Shown here piece by piece: positions 57,642-64,000 of a stretch of 64,000 bases of DNA. Position 1 is the first letter of the stretch, and every line of letters begins with the position of its first letter. The stretch comes from DAOUBF01 sp034432795 (GTDB taxonomy: Bacteria > Chloroflexota > Anaerolineae > DSLN01), in contig DAOUBF010000010.1 of NCBI GenBank assembly GCA_034432795.1, positions 1 through 64,000 on the forward strand, in the 5' to 3' direction. A program made the translations under genes and the position numbers. A model generated the notes under the pieces. The model made no database searches, was not told the origin of the DNA, and saw only the letters and a program-made list of their open reading frames with translations.

Positions 57642-58583
57642 ATGCTGGACGTCGTCGCTATAGGCCACGCTCTGGTGGACCGCATTTACCGGCTGGCGGC
57701 GCTGCCCCGGCCCGGCAGCGGTTCGCGCATTCTGGCCTCCTACGAGACTCCCGGCGGGCTGGAAGCCAACGTCCTGGCGGCGCTGGCGCGGCTGGGCGCT
57801 CGCGTCGGGCTGATCGGGCGCGTCGGCGATGACGCCGATGGACAACGCGTCCTGGCCGATCTGGATGCCTGGGGGATTGAGCGGCAGCGCGTCACCGTTG
57901 TCCCCGGCCTGCGTTCAGATTACTGCATCATCTGGGTGGACCTCAGGGGGGAGCGCATGATCTGCTGCGGGGGTGAGGGTGTGCTCGGTTTGCGCCTGAC
58001 GCCGAAGGATGAAGCCTATGCCGCACGGGGGCGCATTGTCTTCGCCTCGGCTTACGTGCCCCTGGACGCAGTTGCGCCGCTCTTCGCCCGTGCCAGGGCC
58101 GAGGGCCGGCGAACCGCGTTTGACCTGGCGGATGTGCTCCCCGATCTGGAGGCGCGCAGGCTGCGCCGTGAGGCCCTAGTCGCCCTCATCCCCACCATAG
58201 ACCTGTTCCTGTGCAACGGCCTGAGCCTGTCCACGCTGATGGCCGAGGCCGACCCGCTGGCCGCCTTTGCCGCCTTCCGGCGGGCCTACCCCGCCCCCAT
58301 CCTGGCGATGTCGCTGGGCACGGCGGGCGCCTGGCTGGCGCAGGGCGATGAGGTGGAGCATATCCCTGCTTTCAGTGTGGAGGCGGTGGACACGACTGGC
58401 GCGGGGGATGCCTTCCACGCGGGGCTGATTCACGGCCTGTTTCTGCGCGGCTGGGGGCTGGCGCGGGCCGGGCGCTTCGCGGCAGCGCTGGCCGCGCTGA
58501 ACTGCCTGGGGCCGGGCGCACGCAGTGGCCTGGCCAGGGAGGAGGAGGTGGAGCAGTTTCTTCTCAACCGGTCGTTTGCTTGA
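57642..58583 (+). CDS. PfkB-family sugar kinase
   Basis: 313 residues. VVAIGHALVDRIYRL at the start, GGLEANVLAALARLGARVGLIGRVGDD, and the signature DTTGAGDAFHAGLIHG with the catalytic Asp. It phosphorylates a sugar, nucleoside or related compound; PfkB members cannot be told apart by eye. It may share a pathway with the two genes downstream, separated by 187 bp with a possible promoter. Confidence 0.9.
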   Translation: MLDVVAIGHALVDRIYRLAALPRPGSGSRILASYETPGGLEANVLAALARLGARVGLIGRVGDDADGQRVLADLDAWGIERQRVTVVPGLRSDYCIIWVDLRGERMICCGGEGVLGLRLTPKDEAYAARGRIVFASAYVPLDAVAPLFARARAEGRRTAFDLADVLPDLEARRLRREALVALIPTIDLFLCNGLSLSTLMAEADPLAAFAAFRRAYPAPILAMSLGTAGAWLAQGDEVEHIPAFSVEAVDTTGAGDAFHAGLIHGLFLRGWGLARAGRFAAALAALNCLGPGARSGLAREEEVEQFLLNRSFA

Positions 58584-58625
58584 TCCTTGTTGGAATATAT
58601 GCAGTATAATTAAAGGAGGGCAAGT

Positions 58626-58745
58626 TTGAAACCCGCTCTTGATCAGTTGGGTCAATCACGTAAAACTGGGAAGGAGGTGGTGCGAGGTATCCAGATAGCA
58701 CTGAGGCCAGGCCCTGCAGCAGCCCATTCTCATCGGATTGGCTAA
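58626..58745 (+). CDS. Possible leader peptide (39 aa)
   Basis: A short frame from a TTG with a strong AAAGGAGGGCAAG site, downstream of TATAAT (58608-58613). It encodes MKPALDQLGQSRKTGKEVVR and 19 more residues, ending 25 bp before the ATG of the next gene. It could be a leader ORF or simply an untranslated leader; no family is recognised. Confidence 0.25.
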   Translation: MKPALDQLGQSRKTGKEVVRGIQIALRPGPAAAHSHRIG

Positions 58746-58770
58746 AGAGTTCGGTGAAAGGAGGTCTCCC

Positions 58771-59985
58771 ATGCCGAAGACGATTGCTGTGATTGGGGCC
58801 CTGGACACGAAGGGCAAGGAGTTCGCTTTTGTCAAGGCGGAAATTGAGCGCCGTGGGCATCGCGCCCTGGTCATTGATACCAGCGTTGTAGGCGAACCTG
58901 TCTTTCAGGCTGATATCCGCTCTGAGCGGGTGGCCGAAGCGGGTGGCGTCAGCCTTCAGGAGCTTCGTGAAAAAGCCGACCGGGGGCTGGCGATGGAGGT
59001 CATGACCAGAGGCATCGCTAAAGTGGTCAGAGAACTCTATGACCAGGGTAAGATTGACGGCGTCTTCTCCATGGGTGGCTCAGCCGCCACAGCCATCGGC
59101 ACCTCAGCCATGCGCGCCCTCCCCCTCGGCATCCCCAAAGTTATGGTGAGCACTCTGGCCTCCGGCGATACCAGAGCCTATGTAGGCATCAGGGATGTGG
59201 TCATGTTTCCCTCCGTTGTAGATGTGGCCGGGGTCAACCGTATCAGCGCCCGCATCTACGCGAATGCCGTAGGCGCAATCGTGGGTATGGTGGAAACATC
59301 CCCGCCCCAAATTGAGGAAAAGCCTCTGCTGGCGGCCTCCATGTTTGGGAACACCACCCCCATCGTCAACCGCTGTCGTCAGATCATGGAGGAGCACGGC
59401 TATGAGGTGCTGGTCTTCCATGCCGTAGGCACTGGTGGTCAAACGTTGGAGAGTCTGGTGGAGGAGGGCTACATCACTGGCGTGCTGGACATCACCACCA
59501 CCGAATGGGCTGATGAGCTGGTGGGTGGCGTGCTCTCCGCCGGCCCAACACGCCTGGATGCAGCGGCTAAGAAAGGGGTGCCTCAGGTCATTGTCCCCGG
59601 CTGTCTGGACATGGTCAACTTCTGGGCGCCGGAGACGGTGCCGGAGAAGTTTAAGGGGCGGCTGTTCTACCAGTGGAATCCCAACGTGACGTTGATGCGG
59701 ACCACGCCGGAGGAGAACGCGGAATTAGGCCGTATCCTGGCCGAGAAGGCCAATAGGTCCACAGGGCCGGTGGCCTTCTTCCTGCCCCTTAAGGGCGTCT
59801 CTATGCTGGATGCGCCAGGTAAAGAGTTTTGGTGGCCGGAGGCAGACCAGGCTCTGTATGACGCTATCAAGAAGCACGTGCGGCCGGACATTCCGGTGTA
59901 CGAACTGGACAACAACATCAATGACGACGCGTTCGCCGACGCCGTGGCGAACAAGATGTTAGAGTTCCTGGGGAAGAAAGCTTAA
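58771..59985 (+). CDS. Tm-1-like ATP-binding protein (UPF0261)
   Basis: 404 residues from the ATG at 58771 (AAAGGAGGTCTCCC before it). TIAVIGALDTKGKEFAFVKA and SMGGSAATAIGTSAMRALPLG are diagnostic of UPF0261, the ATP-binding domain of tomato Tm-1. The next gene encodes the TIM-barrel part found in the second half of Tm-1. Function in bacteria is unknown. Codon use here is less GC-rich (AAG, GAG, ATT) than the surrounding genes. Confidence 0.9.
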   Translation: MPKTIAVIGALDTKGKEFAFVKAEIERRGHRALVIDTSVVGEPVFQADIRSERVAEAGGVSLQELREKADRGLAMEVMTRGIAKVVRELYDQGKIDGVFSMGGSAATAIGTSAMRALPLGIPKVMVSTLASGDTRAYVGIRDVVMFPSVVDVAGVNRISARIYANAVGAIVGMVETSPPQIEEKPLLAASMFGNTTPIVNRCRQIMEEHGYEVLVFHAVGTGGQTLESLVEEGYITGVLDITTTEWADELVGGVLSAGPTRLDAAAKKGVPQVIVPGCLDMVNFWAPETVPEKFKGRLFYQWNPNVTLMRTTPEENAELGRILAEKANRSTGPVAFFLPLKGVSMLDAPGKEFWWPEADQALYDAIKKHVRPDIPVYELDNNINDDAFADAVANKMLEFLGKKA

Positions 59986-59996
59986 GGAGGGATACC

Positions 59997-60842
59997 ATGG
60001 GCAAGAGAATCCCGCGAGAGGAGATCCTGAACAACCTGAGGGAGAAGGTGAAACGGGGCGAGCCTATTATTGGATGTGGAGCCGGCACAGGCATCTCGGC
60101 CAAGATGGCCGAGGCGGGAGGAGCTGACCTCATCATCATTTACAACTCCGGCCGCTATCGCATGGCAGGCCGGGGGTCCCTGGCTGGCCTGTTGCCCTAT
60201 GGCGATGCCAATGCTATTGTGCTGGAGATGGCCCGGGAGGTGATCCCAGTCGTGAAGAAAACCCCAGTCCTGGCCGGGGTGTGCGGCACCGACCCGTTCC
60301 GGGACATGGAGGTCTTCATGAAGGAGCTAATTGCCATCAACTTCTCCGGGGTGCAGAACTTCCCTACGGTAGGGCTGATTGACGGTGTGTTCCGGCAGAA
60401 CCTGGAAGCCACCGGTATGGGCTATGATAAGGAAATTGAAGCCATCCGCATCGCCCATGAGATGGACCTGTTCACTGCGCCTTACGTCTTTGATGAAGAC
60501 CAGGCCAGGAAGATGGCTGAGGCCGGGGCAGATGTCCTTGTCCCCCACGTGGGCCTGACCACCGCTGGCACCATCGGGGCTGCCGTTGCCCTGACCCTGG
60601 ATGAGGCCATTGAGAAGGTGATGGCGATGGCCAGGGCTGCCTGGGAGGTTAACCCGGACCTCATCGTGCTGTGCCATGGTGGGCCATTAGACGAGCCTCA
60701 GAACGTGGGCTATGCGTTAGAGAGGATGCCTGGCATTGCCGGCTTCTTTGGCGCGTCCAGCATTGAGCGGCTGCCCACAGAGCGGGCTATCGCTGAACAG
60801 GTGCGCTCGTTTAAGTCGTTGAAGCTGGCGCGCGCTGCCTGA
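59997..60842 (+). CDS. Phosphoenolpyruvate hydrolase-like TIM-barrel protein
   Basis: 281 residues, 11 bp after the Tm-1-like gene, with AAGGAGGGATACC. Barrel pattern: GEPIIGCGAGTGISAKMAEAGGADLIIIYNSGRYRMAG, PVLAGVCGTDPF, NFPTVGLIDG, ADVLVPHVGLTTAGTIGA. This is the phosphoenolpyruvate-hydrolase-like family, which forms the C-terminal domain of Tm-1. The two genes are a translationally linked, split version of the plant fusion protein; the activity is not proven. Confidence 0.88.
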   Translation: MGKRIPREEILNNLREKVKRGEPIIGCGAGTGISAKMAEAGGADLIIIYNSGRYRMAGRGSLAGLLPYGDANAIVLEMAREVIPVVKKTPVLAGVCGTDPFRDMEVFMKELIAINFSGVQNFPTVGLIDGVFRQNLEATGMGYDKEIEAIRIAHEMDLFTAPYVFDEDQARKMAEAGADVLVPHVGLTTAGTIGAAVALTLDEAIEKVMAMARAAWEVNPDLIVLCHGGPLDEPQNVGYALERMPGIAGFFGASSIERLPTERAIAEQVRSFKSLKLARAA

Positions 60843-60860
60843 GGTGGGCATAGGCTCCTG

Positions 60861-61469
60861 TCAGAGCAGGTGACAGGTCTCGTTAAGCGACCGAATCACC
60901 CACTTCCCGCCCTCAAACTCAAACCGGTTGAGGGCGCCGTTGTCCTGGTCAATGCGCCAGATGGCGTGGTTGGATAGCCCCAGCACGGCGCACAGGATGA
61001 CCTTGTTCACGATCTTGTGGCTGACCAGGACGACAGTCTCGCCCTTGTGCCGCCGGGCCAGGTCGCGCACCGCCGCCATCGCCCGGCGGCGCACCTCACC
61101 CAGGCTCTCGCCCTCCGGGAAGCGCACCTCGCCCGGCCGGTTCAGCCACATCCCGTAAAGCGCGGGGTAGCGGGCCTCAGCTTCGGCCTCGGTCAGCCCC
61201 TGCCAGACGCCGAAGTCAATGTCAATCAACTCCATCAGCGGCTGCACCCGCAGCCCCTTCGCTGCTGCAATCGGCTCGGCGGTCGCCAGCGTGCGCTGGA
61301 GCGGCCCGGCGTACACCGCCGCAATCGGTTCGCCGGCGAGCCGTTCGGCCAGCCGCCGGGCCTGCTCGCGCCCGGTGTCATTGAGCGCAATGTCGGCCCG
61401 CCCCCGGTAACGTTCTACCAGATTCCACTCCGTCTGCCCGTGACGCACCAGAATAAAGCGTGTGACCAT
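60861..61469 (-). CDS. Histidine phosphatase (phosphoglycerate mutase-like)
   Basis: 202 residues. RHGQTEWN motif at the start (FILVRHGQTEWNLVERYRGR), AVYAGPLQRTLATAEPIAA, acidic Glu in LMELIDIDFGVWQGL and the second catalytic His in VLVSHKIVNKVIL. It may dephosphorylate small phosphate esters; relatives include cobalamin phosphatases and mutases. Convergent with the PEP-hydrolase-like gene. Confidence 0.9.
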   Translation of the reverse strand: MVTRFILVRHGQTEWNLVERYRGRADIALNDTGREQARRLAERLAGEPIAAVYAGPLQRTLATAEPIAAAKGLRVQPLMELIDIDFGVWQGLTEAEAEARYPALYGMWLNRPGEVRFPEGESLGEVRRRAMAAVRDLARRHKGETVVLVSHKIVNKVILCAVLGLSNHAIWRIDQDNGALNRFEFEGGKWVIRSLNETCHLL

Positions 61470-61489
61470 ATCCCACTCCTCAGCCCCAT

Positions 61490-61519
61490 TGTAGCACAGT
61501 CAGGTATATCCGCTATAAT
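61490..61519 (+). promoter_or_regulatory. Promoter of the P-loop kinase gene
   Basis: TTGTAG (61490-61495), 18-bp spacer, TATAAT (61514-61519). The ATG at 61537 lies 18 bp after, so the mRNA would be nearly leaderless. Confidence 0.55.
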
Positions 61520-61536
61520 TGGAAAACTGTCAGCCC

Positions 61537-62127
61537 ATGGCGCGATTTGACCTGGACCAGGCCGTCGCTCAGGTGGAGGCCCGGCTGCCCTATACCGAGG
61601 ACAGCCGCGCCCGCCCTTTCCTGATCATGTTAAGCGGTCTGCCAGGCACGGGCAAGTCCTACCTGGCCCGTCGCCTGTCGGAGAGGCTACGTGCGCCCGT
61701 GATTGAGACCGATTTCGTGCGCAAGACGCTCTTTCCCCAGCCCAGCTACTCGGCGGACGAGAGCGCCATCGTCCACTGGGTCAGCCGCCTGCTCATGCGC
61801 AAGTTGCTGGCGCGGGGCGTGCCGGTCATTCTGGACGCCACCAACCTGATTGAGCGGCAGCGCGAGATGGTGTATCATGTGGCCGAGCAGGCCGGCGCCC
61901 GGCTGGTGATCGTCCAGACGGTCGCGCCGGAGGAGGTGGTGCGGGCGCGCCTGGAACGTCGCCTGACCCAACGCGACCCAGGGGACATCTCCGACGCAAC
62001 CTGGAGTGTGTACCGCCGCATGGCCGAACGCCAGGAGCCGATCCGCCGCCCTCATCTGGTGGTGAACACAAGCGAAGACCTGGAACCGGCTATAGACAAG
62101 ATCATCCGGGAGGTCACCCGACCATGA
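61537..62127 (+). CDS. P-loop kinase, AAA-33 type
   Basis: 196 residues from the ATG at 61537 (MARFDLDQAVAQVEARLPYT). Walker A LSGLPGTGKSYLARRLSERL, then VIETDFVRKTLF and VPVILDATNLIERQREMVYH with the acidic Walker B-like strand; LERRLTQRDP carries lid arginines. These match AAA_33 small-molecule kinases. The substrate is unknown. It overlaps the next gene (ATGA). Confidence 0.88.
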   Translation: MARFDLDQAVAQVEARLPYTEDSRARPFLIMLSGLPGTGKSYLARRLSERLRAPVIETDFVRKTLFPQPSYSADESAIVHWVSRLLMRKLLARGVPVILDATNLIERQREMVYHVAEQAGARLVIVQTVAPEEVVRARLERRLTQRDPGDISDATWSVYRRMAERQEPIRRPHLVVNTSEDLEPAIDKIIREVTRP

Positions 62128-63092
62128 GCGATGCCGATCGCGCGCTCTTCCTGCGCGAAGCCGATGTAGAGGCTCTGCTGACGATGGATGAGGCCATAGA
62201 GGCGGTGGAGGCCGCCTTTCGGGCGCTCGGCGAAGGCCGCGCTGAGAACCGGCCCCGCGCCCGCGCCTATGTCCCCGGCGGTGTGCTTAACGTGATGTGC
62301 GCCGCGCTGCCGGAGGCCGGGGTGCTCGGCCTGAAGAGCTACACCGGCTTCCGGGGCGGCGTGCGCTTCCTCGTCCTGCTCTACAGCGCCGAGGATGGCC
62401 GCCTGCTGGCGGTGATAGAGGCCGACCGGCTCGGCCAGATGCGCACCGGCGCCGCCAGCGGTGTGGCCACGCGCCTGTTGGCCCGCGCCGACGCCACCAC
62501 CGTCGGGCTGATCGGCGCCGGCTGGCAGGCCCAATCCCAACTCCTGGCCGTGTGTGCCGTGCGCCCCATTCAGACGGTACGGGTGTATAGCCGAACCCCC
62601 TCCCGCGCCCAGGCGTTCGCCCAGATGATGTCCGCCCAATTGGGTGTCACCGTCACGCCTGTTCCCTCGGCGGAGGAGGCCGTGCGCGATGCGGACATCA
62701 TCATCACTGCCACCAACAGCCGCGACCCTGTTCTCCAGGGCGACTGGCTGCGCCCCGGCCAGTACATTAACGCCATCGGCTCAAACCAGGCGGTGCGCCG
62801 TGAACTGGATAGCGCTGCCGTTCTCCGCTGCGACCGCGTCATCGTGGATCAGTTGGAGCAGGCCCGCATTGAAGCAGGCGACCTGATCGCGCCGATCACC
62901 GAAGGGCACTTCAGTTGGGATCGGGTGGATGAGCTGGCTGCGGTGGTTACAGGCCGCGCCCCAGGCCGCACCCGCCCGGACGAGATCACCCTGTTCAAGT
63001 CACTGGGGCTGGCGATTGAGGATATGGCAGTCGCGGCCCGCGTGTATGCCCGCGCCCTGGCCGAAGGGCGCGGGGAGCGACTGCCCTTTTGA
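62124..63092 (+). CDS. Ornithine cyclodeaminase / mu-crystallin family
   Basis: 322 residues. FLREADVEALLTMDEAIEAV, NRPRARAYVPGGVLNVMCAA, LKSYTGFRGGVRFLVLLYSA, Rossmann motif VGLIGAGWQAQSQLLAVCA and ITATNSRDPVLQGDWL. NAD(P)-dependent; members include ornithine cyclodeaminase, alanine dehydrogenase and ketimine reductases. The start overlaps the kinase gene, which suggests joint action on an amino acid or imine. Confidence 0.88.
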   Translation: MSDADRALFLREADVEALLTMDEAIEAVEAAFRALGEGRAENRPRARAYVPGGVLNVMCAALPEAGVLGLKSYTGFRGGVRFLVLLYSAEDGRLLAVIEADRLGQMRTGAASGVATRLLARADATTVGLIGAGWQAQSQLLAVCAVRPIQTVRVYSRTPSRAQAFAQMMSAQLGVTVTPVPSAEEAVRDADIIITATNSRDPVLQGDWLRPGQYINAIGSNQAVRRELDSAAVLRCDRVIVDQLEQARIEAGDLIAPITEGHFSWDRVDELAAVVTGRAPGRTRPDEITLFKSLGLAIEDMAVAARVYARALAEGRGERLPF

Positions 63093-63122
63093 CGACCACC
63101 GACGGAGGCGCCTCCGTCCACT

Positions 63123-64000
63123 TCAGCCGCCTGGATAGGGCACAAACGTGAAGAGAACCAGCGTGACGATGCCGATGACGATAAGCGCAAGCAGTTTATA
63201 CAGGGGCGCGGGCAGAAGCAGCGCCAACCCCCCGAACAGCAGGCAGAGCAGATAATACGCCAGGACAATGCGCCGCGCCGGAACGCCCCGGTCCACCAGG
63301 CGGAAGAACAGATGCCCCCGGTCGCCCTGCCAGGGCGATTGCCCTCGCCGCAGGCGCGAGATGATCTGCCAGGCGACATCCAGCACCGGGATGGCCATGA
63401 CCAGCAAGACGGTGGCGATTTTCGCCCCGCCGATGATCGCCAGCGCACCTAACGTGTAGCCCAGGAAGTACGAGCCGGAGCTGCCCATGAAAATGCAGCC
63501 GGGCCGCAGGTTATACACCAGGAAGCCCAACGTGGCCCCGGCGAGCGCCAGAGGCAATGGCCCCAGGCTGGTCTGCGGCGGGTCCAGGCGCACCGTCGCG
63601 TTGAGGAAGACCATCGCCGAGGCGATCAGGGTCACACCTGCCGCCAGCCCGTCCAGCCCATCCAGCCAGTTCATGGTGTTCATCATGCCCAGCAGCCAGA
63701 ACAGGGTCACCACAAAGGTCAGCCAGAAGGGGAAGGTCGGCGTGCGTTCGCCGGTAAAGGGGTTATTGACGTACTCAATAAAGATGAGGAAGCCGATAGC
63801 GATGATCGCCGCCAGGACCTGGGCGATCAACTGCACCAGCGGGCCTTGCTCGCGCCGGTCGTCGTATAGCCCAAAGAGGAAGACGAAGGTGCTGCCCAGG
63901 AGCAGGCCGGTAAGCCGCGTGATTTCGTTGGGGTCCGTACGCACCGGCATGAGCGACCCCTCGGGCAGGAGCACAGTGAGGAGCACGGCCACCGTGAAAG
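63123..64000 (-). CDS. PNPT-family (WecA/TagO-like) glycosyltransferase, 5' end missing
   Basis: The reading frame is open to the right window edge; about 292 residues are seen and the family has roughly 60 more N-terminal ones. Several membrane segments with the conserved loops FLFGLYDDRREQGP and NTMNWLDGLDGLAAG identify polyprenyl-phosphate sugar-1-phosphate transferases. Two loops differ from the textbook form: MGSSGSYFLG has Ser where MGDSGS has the Mg-binding Asp, and GHLFFRL replaces HLHHRL. It should start surface glycan synthesis, possibly with altered chemistry. Confidence 0.85.
   Translation of the reverse strand, partial: FTVAVLLTVLLPEGSLMPVRTDPNEITRLTGLLLGSTFVFLFGLYDDRREQGPLVQLIAQVLAAIIAIGFLIFIEYVNNPFTGERTPTFPFWLTFVVTLFWLLGMMNTMNWLDGLDGLAAGVTLIASAMVFLNATVRLDPPQTSLGPLPLALAGATLGFLVYNLRPGCIFMGSSGSYFLGYTLGALAIIGGAKIATVLLVMAIPVLDVAWQIISRLRRGQSPWQGDRGHLFFRLVDRGVPARRIVLAYYLLCLLFGGLALLLPAPLYKLLALIVIGIVTLVLFTFVPYPGG

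Overview
The window reads like one contig of a GC-rich Chloroflexota bacterium, most likely in or near the Anaerolineae or Thermoflexia. This is an inference from gene content: PIG-V and DUF2723 membrane glycosyltransferases, HAF-repeat and GHL10 secreted proteins, a YtxH protein, an ATP-grasp pair next to lysine 2,3-aminomutase, and many G/C-rich palindromic intergenic repeats. An archaeal-type fructose-1,6-bisphosphate aldolase/phosphatase suggests a thermophile or a thermophilic ancestor. There is no rRNA operon and no CRISPR array.

Layout. 1-3772: a type IV McrBC restriction locus whose mcrB is split in frame by an IS256-family element (273-1536, 8-bp target duplication, frameshifted transposase), followed by mcrC and a CaiB/BaiF remnant. 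3788-13592: mostly envelope and secreted proteins (HAF repeats, GHL10 glycosidase-like, a laminin-G-like protein, PIG-V and DUF2723 glycosyltransferases, a PGRP amidase, a small zincin). 13856-19431: class V aminotransferase, membrane and YtxH proteins, the NAD(P)HX repair enzyme and a response regulator. 19508-20747: five tRNAs with consensus promoters and a KTSC protein. 20821-25568: a minus-strand kamA operon with two D-Ala-D-Ala-ligase-like ATP-grasp enzymes, plus a TPR protein. 25915-30130: thioesterase, aminotransferase, response regulator and CCA-adding-like enzyme. 30237-33130: LysM lipoprotein, then multicopper oxidase and YtkA-like lipoproteins, ending in a broken rhodanese-like lipoprotein. 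33284-44014: rfbB, a zinc ribbon, a hybrid histidine kinase, PBP1C, a GH-like protein, FBP aldolase/phosphatase and DUF1122.

44053-50417 is a phage-derived block. A consensus promoter is followed by a perfect 16-bp LexA-type palindrome, then about 200 nt able to form several long hairpins, then holin-like, TerS-like, XhlA-like, TerL, portal and connector-like genes. No capsid, protease, tail or integrase gene is present. An Flp-type pilin gene lies antisense inside the block, and several repeats are embedded in it.

50450-64000: a DtxR-family regulator with its own operator and a divergent MPN peptidase, plsY, a GAF/PAS histidine kinase, a PIG-L deacetylase, a CpXC protein, a PfkB kinase, a Tm-1-like/PEP-hydrolase-like pair, a histidine phosphatase, a P-loop kinase, an ornithine-cyclodeaminase-like enzyme and a PNPT-family glycosyltransferase cut by the window edge.

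Two dispersed repeat families run through the window. One is built on GACGACGGAC-type units and has entered coding regions in frame (pbpC, the CCA enzyme, an ATP-grasp ligase and probably others). The other is a C-rich/G-rich palindromic family confined to intergenic DNA.
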